This document shows, piece after piece, positions 1-39,159 of a stretch of 64,000 nt of DNA. Origin of the DNA: Hypomesus transpacificus (taxonomy: Eukaryota; Chordata; Actinopteri; Osmeriformes; Osmeridae). Below the pieces are notes generated by a model. The model saw only the letters and a program-made list of their open reading frames with translations. It did not search any database and had not been told where the DNA came from. The DNA lies in NCBI RefSeq assembly GCF_021917145.1, contig NW_025813865.1, positions 30,267 to 94,266 on the forward strand. The letters are read 5' to 3'. A program made the position numbers and the translations under genes. Within the stretch, counting starts at the first letter, position 1, and every line of letters begins with the position of its first letter.

Positions 1-88
1 TTTCTGCAATGGCTCTGATTGATTTTCCATCTTCTCTAAGACTCACAATTGCTTGTTTTTCACCCAAAGACAGCGCTCCGGTTTTCAT
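1..88 (-). CDS. Tc1-like transposase N-terminus, partial
   Basis: A 29-codon open frame starts at ATG (86-88) and leaves the window. It begins MKTGALSLGEKQAIV, followed by a segment (LREDGKSIRAIAE) typical of the first helix-turn-helix (paired-like) DNA-binding region of Tc1/mariner transposases, which binds the inverted repeats. It lies inside the element at the expected distance from the repeat. The catalytic DDE region is off-window, so it is unknown whether the gene is whole. No stop is seen in the visible part. Confidence 0.6.
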   Translation of the reverse strand, partial: MKTGALSLGEKQAIVSLREDGKSIRAIAE

Positions 89-457
89 GTTGTTTTCACC
101 TCTGAATACAGTCTGCATAGACAAAACCTATCTTACCCAATCTGAACCTGAGTGTAGACATTCAGTGGTATTTATTGATTGAATAATGTATGTAATAGGA
201 CACACCTGGGCAACAAAACACACCTGTCAGTCATATGTTCCAATACTTTTGCTCACGTGACAAATGGGTGGGTTCGAACAAAAAGGTGATATTTTCTAAT
301 TTGTGCATCAGATCCTGATGTAAATACCTGGAAATAAAAGCTGAAACGTTGATCTCTGGTTTCACGTTCATCGTTTGATGTCAAGCCCAAATGTTTTCAG
401 TCTACAGCAAAAATAAAGGAATTGGCCTCACTGTTCCAATACTTTTGGAGGGCACTG
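1..457 (-). mobile_element. Tc1/mariner-like DNA transposon, one end, cut by window edge
   Basis: The right end reads, on the minus strand, CAGTGCCCTCCAAAAGTATT and so on, the type of terminal inverted repeat known from fish Tc1/mariner elements, and it abuts a TA dinucleotide at 458-459, the expected target site. About 370 bases inside, on the same strand, a transposase-like reading frame begins at 88 and runs off the window. The other inverted repeat lies outside, so length and activity cannot be judged. Confidence 0.75.
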
Positions 458-1921
458 TATATGCCATGGAAAGGCTTCTGCAGTAAAAATGGCTCCCCAA
501 CAATCCAAGCAGTTCACAACAAGGATACCCTCATGTCTCTGCATAGTGAATGAGCTGTAGCCTAGATTTCATATGATCCTGTAATACTACTGCCAGCAGC
601 TTTCCCCTCCTCTCTTTCTCTCCTTCGTACTTCTGACTCTAAAAACACTTTAACTGCCCCACCTCTCGTAGTGATGTGCCTTTGAAAATTTGCGATGAGG
701 GGGCACATGCTGACTCGGGGCGCTTTTGAATTTGTCGCTTCTTTCCCGTGTGTCTCAGTGTATTCTGGAACCCTCCACCACCTCCAAACTATACAGCAGA
801 AGAATAGAACCCTCCCGAGGCACCATGATAAACTATGTTGTTCCCATGGTTACATAAACATTCACTATATATAGCTCATGCAACTGTTTCAGTTCTAGAG
901 ATTTACACATTACAGGAGAAGCTGTTTTGTGTAAATTCAAATAATTGTGAGAAGCTTTGTACCTGAACAGTAACAATGTCACTAGGGAGATAATGCAAAA
1001 TAATTCACCCAGCTAACATGAAGCACCGTTAGAAAAAAAGCATTACATCTTAGAAATACTGCCTCCAGCTACAGACTATTTTAAAACAGAATCCGCTGAG
1101 GGATTGTGAACAACCACACTTCCTATAACTGTCAGTGGGTTTTAACACTGAATAACAGATTTTAGAGAAGTCGCCAAACCCCAGCCAACCCAATCATGGA
1201 CACATGCTGGGAATCAGCCACCACAATAAGCCCCCAGGGAGCCTGCAGGGCTGCAAGAACCCTGCATGCTCCCCCAGTTGGGATGCCGTAGCTGGGGACC
1301 CGGGCCGACCTGCCCCAGGGGGACCTCCTCTTTGACGGCTGTCCTCAGGGGTCCTACGGTCCAAACTCCCTTTGCTCCACGCTCCGCTTCACAGAGCCGG
1401 ACTGATTTGGGCTGCTGACCCATGGAATGAGTGGGGGAGCTCTTCTAGAAACTTCCTCCAGGGTTCATCCAACTTTTAGAGCACTGCCTAGTTATACAAT
1501 CTGATATCTGTAGAGTCAAGTTTCATATTGTGGACAAAGTTACCAAACTTGAGGAACTTTTGAAGGACACGGTGGCACCTAACTGGTTAGTAAACTGAAC
1601 GATTCACTTAGGGGCATTGTTTTAAGATTTGTTATCAACAGGGTGCTTCCACTTTCAGCCCCAGGACAACATGTACATGGGCAGAGTTGAAACAGATGTG
1701 TAGTCTGGTGTCTATAGCTTGCTGGGGTTCACTTCTACCGGACAGACCACGCAGATTAACCAGTACCTTCTCCAAATAACCTTTGCAGCACACTAAATAA
1801 ATACAAAAGATATTAGTTATACAAGGTATTTCACCGAGTTAAAGTGATTGTTTTGTTTCATGTGGATCACATGGATCCATGTAGTGAACATGAACAAGTT
1901 CTTTATATGAAAGTCAGACCC
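458..1921. other. intergenic, nothing recognised
   Basis: This is unique-looking sequence between the transposon end and the 3' end of dhx15. I see no coding exon, RNA gene or clear repeat; the one open frame (1214-1423, minus) has no recognisable motif. Confidence 0.5.
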
Positions 1922-1927
1922 TTTATT
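1922..1927 (-). terminator. candidate dhx15 polyadenylation signal
   Basis: AATAAA on the minus strand, about 570 bases beyond the dhx15 stop codon. It is the first canonical hexamer I found downstream of that gene. If it is used, the 3'UTR contains the 32-base G run (C on the plus strand) at 2066-2097. Confidence 0.4.
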
Positions 1928-2064
1928 CAGGTAATTCCACTGTGCTTCCAGGAAACCAAACCAGGACACTGTTACAATGCTTTTCCCTACAGTTGGTTCC
2001 TTGATAAACCAACCTCTCTCTACCATAAACCATAAACACAACAACAAATCTTAAACAATCCAGG

Positions 2065-2065
<1 letters not shown>

Positions 2066-2097
<32 letters not shown>
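2066..2097. repeat. poly-C tract, 32 bases
   Basis: Uninterrupted run of 32 C on the plus strand, followed by TCC. In a dhx15 transcript (minus) it would be a run of 32 G in the probable 3'UTR. The exact length may be an assembly estimate, since such runs sequence poorly. Confidence 0.9.
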
Positions 2098-2100
<3 letters not shown>

Positions 2101-2492
2101 ACGCACACACCCTCAGAAGTTAGACTTCACTCCACAAGCCAATTTCTTGGTTTACTAAATCTACACAGGCTGTGTCCATCTACAGTAAGTTCATCTGAAA
2201 GAATTCCCAAGTCATGACAGTAATGCTGACATTCAGATGTATCATGGTCATGCTTTCCATGGTCAATTGACAAGGCGATCATTTCCCCCCCCCATTCCAA
2301 CTTGTTAAGCATTAGACGCAACTATTTGTTTAAAAAAATGACAGGTGATTCAAAACATGAATACAAAACAAACTAAAGTATGATATAATATGGACAACGA
2401 CACAAAAATACACATTTCAAACGATTGTTGAAAAGAGGCCCGATCCACTTTGTATAAATAATAAGGATGACATTGTTCCAACGAGTGTCCGA

Positions 2493-20557
<18,065 letters not shown>

Positions 20558-23500
20558 TGTTATCTTTCCTTGGGCTACTGTATACAGTCGTGTAAATAAC
20601 AGAGGCTGCAATTTAGTTTAGACTAGTTCGTCGAGCCTTGACCCTAAACTAAATGACAAGCACACGTGTTTTAGCGCAGGAATGCTGCACTACAACCCCA
20701 CTGAGCTATGCAATAGGCTAGTTCGCGGACGTGCTATGTTGATGCGCCATCATCACAGTGATCAGACGCAGGAGAACTAATTCGCTACTGCCGGGGCTTC
20801 TCATGCAGTCCTCCGAAAGTGGTCTGAATTGGAATAACATACAGTGTGCGACAAAAAGTTAAAGAGAAGATATTTGGGATATTAGAAGAGGTTGTGGCTC
20901 GTCATAAAACGTGAAAAAAATTTGTTATAGATTTGTACATTTTGCATTTTCCAGATATAAAATCATATGAATACCAGTCAAGAGAGCTGACTTTTCTCCT
21001 ATAACATCAAATGAATGGCCAAAATAGCAAAACATTGTAAAATTGACATAGTAGAGGGTTACACTTAACTGCCAACAAAGGAACCGTAAAATATGAGCCA
21101 CAGGCAACTTCATGTTTTTAAAGTTTGTTTGCCTTAGTGCACTGAGTGACAAACGTGAATGTTAATAGCCTACAGTGTAGGCCTTATACTGTCCAATGCA
21201 GTCTTACATTATGGATCAAAACACAACTTTTACACACATGATGTAAGAAATCCAATATGCTGGCTTGATAGCATGATCTTATGTGTGTACCAGACTTGCT
21301 TTGCAGTGGCTTACACAGACTTACAGAAGAGCGGAGTGTCATGACAGGCTCAAATAAACACTACAGCTAAATCATTGCTATATTTGACAACCGGGGTATT
21401 GACCAGAAGACCAGAAACCAGTCTTTCGGTCAGAATCCTAAAAACGGTTTCAAACTGATTCTCCCTCCTTCTGGAATGGATGGAGGGAAGCGTGAAGAAT
21501 TTGGGTTGAGGAACCACGCTGTGGCAGTAGAATGAGCCATTCCACCCTGTGTGAGCCCAGACTGGGCGGTACAGCTGGAAGGAGCACCCCTGCAGAGTGG
21601 GCTCATCACAAAGAATGGCCCGGAAGACTGCTATTGTCTTTATTTCTTCTTTTGAGATGACACAAATGATGAGGTGAATGATGTTGATGACGAATTACTA
21701 ATGACAGAATAGAACAGTAGAAATGGACTAAGTGAATAGTTTGTGTTAAAGAAATATATACGTAAGTGGAAAACTGGATTGACAAACCTACTCAAATCTC
21801 AATGCTACCCCAAAAAATCATCCAAAATGGAAACCTAAAGATATCAAAATCAGTGAGACTAGTAGCATGCCTATAGAGTGACACTCTTCCTCATCCAGAG
21901 TCACCCCAGACATAAGGAAAAGCGTTCGAGGCTCTTTTAGCAACTTCCACGTCTCTAATCTGCCGTTATCACGTACAAACCAGAAGGACTGAGAACGACC
22001 TCATTACCATCCACGACAAGTCCACCCAACCGTAGCTCCCCTGCTGGTCAAGCACGTGGCATTAGTTCTTGCTACCCCACTGCAGATATCAGCAGGTCCT
22101 GTCTGCCTGCTCTTATCGCCTCTGCCCACCATCTCTTATCTTAATAGAGATCTGACTGTACACCTGCTGTGCGCTGACCTCCGGTGCGGCCCCTTCTCCT
22201 TATCGGCCGCCCACCACCCCCTGCTTCCTTTACCTCGAGCCCGGCTCCCGAGGGGGGCTTGGGAGCCATGTTGGAGAGGCTGGTAACGTTTATGCTAATG
22301 TGACGGGTGTGAATCCATGAAAGTCACTCCTCAAGTATATAACAGGCCACCCGCGTCAGCGAAGAGCTAGCTTTTCGTTGGCGTAGCTGGTAGTGGTTGC
22401 GCTTGGCAAGTCAGAGGTGGCGTGTTCGAGCCCAGCGAGTGGCGAACAGCGGCCCGTATACCTTGTGACGGAGCGTGGCCACGTCTGTTACACTCACACA
22501 ATAAAAACTGCAAGGTATCACTAAGCACTGAGACACAGACGAGCAAACCTGGCAACCCAAATCAAAAGTTGAGGGACCACTACCATGAATGTGAGGGTAA
22601 CATGATTAGCTTTGCATAATCAGACCACCCACTTAAGTTAATCTTACATAAACACGTCAAATGGAGCATAATTAAGGACCTTGTAGTAAGCATGAGATTG
22701 CATAGCAGGCCTGAATACTACTGCACCCTTTGCCTGATTGTCTGGGTTGGGTCTGGGTTTCATGATTTGTGCTAAGAGTGAACTTAACAAAAGCAGCAAC
22801 AGTATGTGTCCAAGGATTAGTATTATTGAGGCTACTTCATATGAAGTATGAAATATGCACAGTGTAGGCTACTCCCAACACTGTTCAATAACTCGTACAT
22901 AATATACTCACAACTGCCAACAAGGGAAACAAGTCAGACAACACCGTGTGGAGCTTTGTTTTTCCATGTTCCTCAGTTCAGATACTAACAGCCCTGTCAG
23001 CCTTCCTCTGAGATGGCAGTGAGAGTTGCACTTTTCAAATCACACCACCAGGTAACTGGCTTCCAGGTTGCGATGCACCCTCCCCTTCCCTCTCTCTCTC
23101 CAGTCCCCAGGGCCCCTGACACAGCTCAAGCAGCAGTGAGCATGCAGGAGGTGTCAGCCATTGGCCACTGCCCGACAGGGCATTTGGCTGGCAAAGTAAT
23201 TAACCCGGTGGAGTGCTGGTTGGCGTGGAAACCGCTGGCTCGCCGCTGCTCCTGCCTCTGTATTGATGGGGGTGTTGTATACTGCCTCATCCAGCTGCCT
23301 TCTGCCTTGCTCCCTTCAACTGTTCCAGTCAGCAGGCCTGCTGGGACCCGTATGGGCTGGTGCATTCGTCCAGGGTTGGTGCACAGAGGGGGGGGAGGGG
23401 AGGGGGGGGGAGCTGGGCTGAAGAGGGAAGTAAGTCACCATTACTGGTGAGGCTCAGAATTGATGTGTTTGACGAGAGCAGCCAATGTCTAGGGATGTGC

Positions 23501-24486
23501 ACATCTTTCATGTCCTCCGTCTCTGTCTTGCTCTCGCTGTCGGGGAGACAGGACTGAGGTTTGGTTATTAGCAGCACACAGACTTTTCCCTTCACTTTTC
23601 CCAATTTTCCCTTCATCTCTTCTCACAGGTGAAAGGGAAACACAGCCGTGGTCTATTAGACTCTCGACCACAAGTACAGCCAATCAGATGCTCAGAGGGG
23701 TTCAGGTCAGAGGAGTTACTGGTCCTGTAGAACCTAACATTTGATCAATGGTTGCACACCCTGTAAGATGTATTTGTCCCCAGGATTCTCTGACGAGTTT
23801 GGTAGACTGGCGCACGGGGCATATGCCATACCCTGCCCCTCAGCAGCTTCTCAGTGAGAAAAAAATCACACACACTGACACACAAAGACACACGTGGTTC
23901 AAAAACTCTGAACAGGAGTTGAAACATGATGAAGAAGCACCCCATCAATCCAAAGTTGGCTGGACCCCTACGCGTGTCACCACAGCCCAGGGTGCCACAT
24001 CTCCTCACTGTTTCATTAGCGTAAATCCCATCTGTTTATAAAGTCATCAGATTCCTCGAAACGCCTTGCCAGTGGGCCATATCAGCTGCCTGGCGCCGCG
24101 CCCACGGCTGCCTGGGTCGTTGTTTTTCCCCTCCATTTTGTGTCAAAGATTAAAAATAGCGAGCGGCGTTCTGCAGAATAAGCAGTTAGAGAATTCTGGC
24201 TTTGATGGTGTGCTATCCTGGAGAGGCCAGCTGTCACCTGGGTCTTAGAAGGCGAGGGCACACAACAGACACGCAAAACTGCAGCGGGGGCGAGACTTTG
24301 GCCTCAACACAAACCTGTGTGTGTGTGTTTGTTTGTGTGGTGTGTGGGAGGGAGATGGCACTAGTTTTACTTACGGAACTGTTTGGGAAAGATTAGAAGC
24401 CAGTGTTGAGACATGTTTTTGATGACTAATTAGTCATCATCCATATCAGTTTTAAATTGAAAATCATTTAGAATCACATCAGGGTG
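20558..24486. other. spacer between dhx15 5' end and ccdc149 3' end
   Basis: About 3.9 kb holding the dhx15 promoter side and the downstream flank of ccdc149. From memory, SOD3 occupies this interval in human; no secreted Cu/Zn superoxide dismutase coding sequence is visible on either strand. The only recognisable item is the tRNA-like sequence at 22376-22450. Confidence 0.5.
22376..22450 (+). repeat. tRNA-like sequence, probably a SINE head
   Basis: Contains an A-box-like TAGCTGGTAGTGG and a B-box-like TGTTCGAGCCC about 35 bases apart, the internal RNA polymerase III promoter layout of tRNAs. The anticodon and acceptor stems do not fold into a proper cloverleaf by eye, so this is more likely a tRNA-derived SINE head than a tRNA gene. 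Confidence 0.45.
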
Positions 24487-24492
24487 TTTATT
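24487..24492 (-). terminator. candidate ccdc149 polyadenylation signal
   Basis: AATAAA on the minus strand about 320 bases past the ccdc149 stop codon. Confidence 0.35.
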
Positions 24493-24810
24493 TCTGTGTA
24501 TAAGGCACATGCAGTCACAAGGTAATATCTACTTTCCATTCCAAAGACTTTGGTCCATTACTGACTGTTAGAATGCACACACACGCAACCAGGTTAACAG
24601 AGTGATCATATAATTCTGTCTGGTGCTTAATGGTTAGTTAACTTACAGGCAAACGAACAGTACTCTGAAAAGGCATCTTTACGCCTGGAAGAGAATTGCC
24701 AGGAGTTCTGAAGTAGTCTTTGGATGTATTGTCAGAATGTTTCTAGATAACACCAGTGCAACCATCGGTCAGCAAGTGCCTCTCTCCTATCCAGGTGTTG
24801 GGTTTACCGA

Positions 24811-33668
<8,858 letters not shown>

Positions 33669-33767
33669 GATTTCTGGCTTCTTGACACGTTATGTGAAGC
33701 TAGCTGGTGAAAATTGGTGTGCAACTGTGAGAATCATCTGCTCGCGTCCTCCGCCCTCTGCAACTTG

Positions 33768-33775
33768 TTACGTCA
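33768..33775. promoter_or_regulatory. CRE/ATF-like site upstream of ccdc149
   Basis: TTACGTCA (TGACGTAA on the gene strand) about 100 bases upstream of the ccdc149 start codon, in a locally CG-rich stretch. It matches the ATF/CREB core; function is inferred from position only. Confidence 0.35.
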
Positions 33776-34495
33776 CTCATCCGTGTACAGGTGGGCGGGC
33801 CGTCGGGGATGTCCGGGAGCGATGACATCAAACGTTGTCTACCAGCATAAGTCATTTATTTCGATGATGAAGTGTATTGAGTGACCTTCAAAATTGTTTG
33901 GTTTGCGATTGAACTAATTTGGCTTACTGATAGGCTATTCGTTTTTTGATCTAATTATAAAATTGCAAAGGTTTGGTAAAACATATGTTTTTATTCGTAG
34001 TAAAAACACAATTATGAGACAGTACAAGTTTAAATAAATACGACACACAACTCTCAAAAGTAGCTCAGTGGGACCTCATATGTGATTCTAAAAACTACAG
34101 CCCAAGGTAATATCCTTTTTGGATGAAGATTATTTAACAAGCCAGGAGAGGGAGCTGTTGTACTGACCAACAATATCTGTTTCTCCTTGTTTAGCAAATA
34201 CCTTTGTTGCAATCGCACATATGGTCAATGTAAGTGAGGCACATAATCAAGGACAACAGTATTATTATTGGTATGCGCCAAGGAAATGACTGTCTGTTTT
34301 TTGACAGAGCAACATCTCCAATACAGCATTGTATACATTCACGTTAGAAGTTTCTTGTTTTTGTAGAATGATAGACAATTAAATAAGTTACAGCATAGTG
34401 TAGACAATTATCAACAGCAACAAAACATATTTCACACTGGGTCACCAACTGGCCCCAAATACCCTGTTTACTCAACTGATGAAATACCCCATTTA

Positions 34496-34559
34496 GTAAG
34501 TAAGTAAGTAAGACTTTATTTATATAGCACATTACATACAGGAATTGCAGCTCAAGGTA
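34496..34559. mobile_element. 64-base repeat fragment inserted in duplicated segment
   Basis: Begins (GTAA)n then GACTTTATTTATATAGCAC, a motif found in many dispersed teleost repeats. The partner segment (near 39845) lacks it: both copies share the flanks attta on one side and ccccatacagtacag on the other. It therefore arrived after the duplication, or was lost from the other copy. Confidence 0.65.
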
Positions 34560-34836
34560 CCCCATACAGTACAGTTTCACCCCATTTATGTTGTGAATAT
34601 TGTGTTTCCTGCAGGAGACGTGTCTTCGGAGAAAAGTATAAAAGTCACAAATTGTTTCCTGATCTATGTTTGGAGGTGATTATGAAATGTTCGCACCTTG
34701 CAGTTGCTTTACTTCAATATCCTTGAAGTGGATTTCCTTTACTCATCAGTGATTTATTGAGTGTTCTGGGCTCCTAAACTGTTCTGCTCCTAACATACAT
34801 ACACTCCTTCTCTTGGTTCTTAAACTCGGACTCCTT

Positions 34837-35776
34837 TTATGGAGCCTTAAACCCAGACTCCTTCTCTGGAGCCTTGGACTCCTGCACTGGGACTGTATAA
34901 CTCGACTTGGACTCAGAGGGTGATGAACAGGTTGCAGCACTGGCACCAGAATCTTTTATTTTACTGAATTTTCTTAGCGACGGTCTTGAGTTCCAACCCA
35001 GTTTTTTGACAAAGATGTATACACATCCAAACAGATGAGGGAATATCTGGATCAGGTCAACAGTGACTGCATCTTCAGGGCTGCATGCAAAAAAGGGGGA
35101 AAACTCAATCAAGTTACACAGGCAGGTTGTGTTGGACAAGTGTGCTAGATGATGTGGTACTGTATTCATACATAGAACCCAAACCATGCAATACCAAAAG
35201 ACACTCCCACAGTGGAGTGACCTCACCAGTGTTGTCTTAGCTTGTATTTAATATAATGAATGAATGTTTCAATACGACTTACTAGTGCTCCAAGAGAATA
35301 CGTATGAAACGTAACAATCCCAGTGTATGCAGTGGGTAGGGCTTCTTCTTGCCATCCAGCTTCTTCACCAACTCAGTGTCCAGCTTAAACACAAAATCAC
35401 AGAAACAAATGATTCTTCTGTCGAGACATTCGGATAATTACCCACTTGCTGTTTGCCTCACCTTAGTCTTCCACTCACTGAAGGACCGGCCTTCAGCACA
35501 TTGGGACATGTCTTCAAGAAGTTTAGGATCTGCATTACGACAATTCTCTGCCTCTGGCTGGTTTCCAACCCATTTCAGGTAATCCACCCTCCTTGAGAAC
35601 ATAATTAATACTTACAGTTTTTCAATACTTATATATATTCCTGAACATTTGTAAAAGCTATAAGAATTGTCTAAAATGAATGGAAAATGTGTGTCTGGGC
35701 TCAACAAATGTGTCAGGAAAGAGTACTGCTCACTTGTCTTCGTCCCAAAAGAAGGGATGTGCCAAGGCTTCTTCCA
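34837..35776 (-). pseudogene. orphan duplicated KEN ribonuclease exons (spliceable)
   Basis: Second copy of the ribonuclease-domain exons of the kinase/KEN gene. Exons, 5' to 3': 35734-35776 (3' remnant of a kinase exon, WDEDK, broken upstream), 35462-35591, 35283-35383, 34837-35080. The 130- and 101-nt exons have the same lengths, phases, acceptors and donors as the originals, and no stop or frameshift interrupts them. They encode WKTK, GLLRFIRILLEHY and FPHLFGCVYIF. Many residues differ from the original (4 of 43 in the first exon, 6 of about 34 in the second), mostly by replacement changes. The last exon ends early: where the original reads KAPEKE this one has KAP then TAA (34837-34839), so the C-terminal repeat tail is lost. 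There is no start or kinase, so alone it is not a gene. It lies downstream of the parent on the same strand and could act as alternative 3' exons, or be a decaying fragment. Confidence 0.75.
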
Positions 35777-37560
35777 AGAGACATAGGCCTATTTACGGAC
35801 GCTATAGAATACATTCATTGACAGAGCCAGAGATACAGATATGAGATCGTACACAAGCACATAGCCTACGTCTCTAGTTTTACCAGCCTTCAAATGTGGC
35901 CATGCATCCCTTTCCCGGTTGCAAAAGTATGTTCCAAAACCTTAACCGCTAGCTTACATTATCATATAATAATGTATTCATTTAGCATATACTTCCATTA
36001 AAACGGGGTGGGCGGATACGAATTCACTTTGTCTGAGTGAGAGGCTGCGCTCTTACCACGAAGCCATACTCATTTGAATATTTGTGTAATTAATATTATA
36101 AGAACCTAAAAATAAATGTTTAAAACGTAAAGTGGCAAAGACGTTACGTTCATGGGCGACATTTGAAAATGACAAAATTGTCCCCACCAATATTTTAGTG
36201 AACTCCTTTGTAATGCAATTTGGATCGATTCCGAAAAAATATTTTGCACAATATATTTGCAAAACGCATTTCCGTCCGTCAGTCATTGTCCGTCGCCCAG
36301 AAAAGTTAAAACAGTTAACCAATGCGCCCTAGAGCCTGCGAGACAAGATTATGTCATTTAATTGGCTGAAATGGAAGTCAGACACACTCCGTGAATCTTG
36401 ATTTAAAGAAAGAGAGCTGTCAGTAGTCTGACACGGTAAACTATGAACAATGTTATGAGGACAACCTGTGAGGTTATGCTGGATTTTACAACGGCATGAA
36501 ACACAATATAGCCAATCACAATCAAGGATGGGAACAACCAGTTTTAGAATACTAAATACACCAGGAAATAATAAAGCCTCATATTAGTATTTCGTTTGGT
36601 CTTTTGATATTTTGGACCCTTTTGTGCATTGTAGATAGGAAAATGTCACCCAAAAATAAGAGATGTATTCTATCGGAAGTATTTTCACCACCCAGAGTAG
36701 CTAGCAAAGTCGTTGTTAGTTAGCAAGTAGGAAAACTACCCACACAGTGCAAACCTGCTAGCCTTACATCGCCACCCATTATACAACGGAAACATGGCTT
36801 GAAAGTTGTTAAAGTAGTAGAGTAACTTTTGCTTGTATTAAATCTATCCCTAGCGTCTGCAATCTTTCGACCAGTGTGTTAGCAGCAGCTGGTCTTGTTG
36901 AAGCCAGAAGGATAAAGCTAATCTACCCACATAATGGGACCGTGCTAGTTTAGCCTAGTACCAGCAGGCTAGCAACTCAAAAGGGAAAAAACTGGTAATA
37001 AGTAGGCCTATGATCCCTTTGGATAGTAACATCCCTATAATCTCGACCAATGTCAGCAGTCAACTAAGCATGATTAGTGTCTGTATTAAATGGATGAATT
37101 ACTGTGCAGGAAAAACGGCACCTTGAAGCTACAGATGTAGAGAGCAGGTTGGTGATGAAACAGCATCAGGGGTTCAGGTGAGAAGTTGAATTGTCCACTT
37201 TTGTAAAGATTGCATTAAATTGCTGTTTTTAAGGGATGTTTAGACAATGTTACCCATGAATGTTATCATTCACACTTATACTTGTAGGTAGTAAAAAGGT
37301 ATAAATATAAATCATTATTTCATTGCTTAGAAGTCCAGTACAGATGATGTAGGCCTAGTACAGCTCCATAAAACCTGAAGGGGGGTGGGGGGGGGGGGGC
37401 TTTAGTGTCCCTACCAAAGCTACGACCAAACCTACGCCCTTGGTTACGTTGTTTATAATACAACAAGATATGATAACATATTTTTGACACTTGCAAATCG
37501 AAACATTTGTCACACAACCTTTATTTATCAAGTTGTCAATCACAATTGTGAGACTGACAT
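35777..37560. other. spacer, nothing recognised
   Basis: AT-rich sequence between the duplication breakpoint and the 15-bp repeat array. A G run lies near 37380. I see no convincing exon, RNA gene or named repeat. Confidence 0.4.
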
Positions 37561-37665
37561 GCCCTCCCGTCTCATGCCCTCCCGTCTCATGCCCTCCCGT
37601 CTCATGCCCTCCCGTCTCATGCCCTCCCGTCTCATGCCCTCCCGTCTCATGCCCTCCCGTCTCAT
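37561..37665. repeat. 15-bp tandem repeat, 7 perfect units
   Basis: Seven identical units gccctcccgtctcat. Read on the plus strand they encode MPSRL repeats in an open frame that continues through an AATAAA-containing stretch, but there is no gene context. Two diverged units in reverse orientation lie at 39160-39188. Confidence 0.95.
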
Positions 37666-39159
37666 GCTTCTACTTTTCAAAATAAAAGCTTGTCTGGTCC
37701 GCTATTTCTCCTTTCTACTTTGGTGTACGTGTTTTTTTTTAGCTAGACTACAAACTAAAAATCCATTCTAGCAGGAGGCCGGGTTGAGTTTAGGAGTCAC
37801 AACGACGGTTGAGGATTAGTTTAGGCCAGGAGTCGTAGCAGAGGTCGAGGTTAGGCACAACCACGACGGTTGGGGGACAATGATGGTGGGTACAGCACAC
37901 CGTGCATTTTGTCATCTGCGGTGTGTTCTTTTTTTTTTAAGACACCGATGTCTACCTTAAGGAAAATCACGAAAAGAAACCATCAAAGTCTGCAACCATA
38001 AATTGCTCTAGGTAACGTTAGCAAATATTCGCTAACAAATGTCAGCATAAAACGCTGATGCAGTCATCGCAGGTTTCATTAAATATAGACCAATTATTTG
38101 ATTGTAAACAATCGGGATGCACGCGCACTGTGGCTGCAGAAAACCGGGAAAGGATAGCATTTTAAATGGCAAAAGGACCACACGGATAATACAAATAGTT
38201 AGATTTAAAAAGACCAAAAGCGTCGAGGAGGACATGCCTTTAGGAGAGAAAGCGATTACCCAATGATCTGTCGCATCAGAATTTTGATTTGGGTCACGAA
38301 AGTCTTGCAATTTGAGTGAGAATGTCGCCCGGTACAGACCGCATAGTCGAGCGGCAACCATGTCTTCACGTCATGTCACAAAGTTCATAAATTTACACTT
38401 TTACAGTCAATTTTAGTCAGCTGGTCCGATTATTTTTCTGATTTGTTTAAACTGGCAATCTGAGTGAGACTACATCCCAGTTACACTGTTTTGACGTTAG
38501 CCTCAGTCAGACTCGCTCACTGGCATTGTGCACAATGTTGTATTTCACTCCATTCTACACCAGAAACGTCAGGGAGGACTGCCTAATGTAGATAGGAGTC
38601 TGGTGAAGATAGCCAGAATCTCGGATTTCTTTAACCTGTCTGTTTCATTCGTCATTTGCCTGAGGAAGCGACCTCCGTTAGCCAGGCTAGTTTTGCCCGA
38701 TCACTTGGACAGGCTATTTAAGGGTATCGGGGTCAAGTGACTTTTGTGCATAGACAAGTGAACGTAAATGTATTTGTCCAAAGGCCAAGATCCTCAAAAA
38801 GTTAATATCAAGCCCTGCAATCCAGTGGCCAGAGATATATGATGACCTGAACGACACTCCAAGAGTAATAGAACGGGGAGAAGTTCGTCTTTTGCAACCC
38901 ACATAAGCAGTTGAGACTGCTTGACAGTTGTGTGACGTAGGGTGATAATTGGTCTATAGGGTGAATACTGGTAAAGTGGGACTCACCGTTAACATCAGGG
39001 AAAACATCCAGAAATAAACTATATGGATAAAAAAAGAAAAAAAATATGTTTTTCAATTTATTGCAACAAACGTGCTCACAAATTTACCTTTAACTCCATC
39101 CGAATAATTCGCGATTTTGTATTTTTGACCCTCTGCATTTACCGTTGGACAGCTTGGGC
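37666..39159. other. spacer between inverted 15-bp repeats
   Basis: About 1.5 kb with no named repeat. A minus-strand open frame (38032-38361) begins MVAARLCGLYRATF in a GC-richer patch followed by a possible donor (GGTAATC). It could be a first exon, but I could not connect it to any downstream exon or family. Confidence 0.3.

Larger units (their letters stand above)
34110..35776 (-). repeat. tandem segmental duplication, downstream copy
   Basis: Collinear with 39420-41116, same orientation. Shared sequence runs from the flank beyond the kinase/KEN gene, through its 3'UTR and three ribonuclease-domain exons, into the 3' end of its last kinase exon. Similarity stops abruptly after cttcttcca at 35776 (partner 41116). 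The left limit is fuzzy, near 34110. This copy carries an extra 64-base insertion at 34496-34559. Confidence 0.85.

Noticed and set aside
22376-22450. Functional tRNA gene
   Set aside because: A and B boxes are present but anticodon and acceptor stems do not pair properly; kept as a tRNA-like SINE head.
20558-24810. A sod3 gene between dhx15 and ccdc149
   Set aside because: Expected from human order, but no signal peptide or Cu/Zn-binding His pattern seen on either strand.
37561-37665. CRISPR-like array
   Set aside because: Units are contiguous with no spacers and the genome is vertebrate; plain tandem repeat.
37484-37771. Plus-strand protein with seven MPSRL repeats
   Set aside because: Entirely made by the 15-bp DNA repeat; no splice context, homology or conserved flanks.
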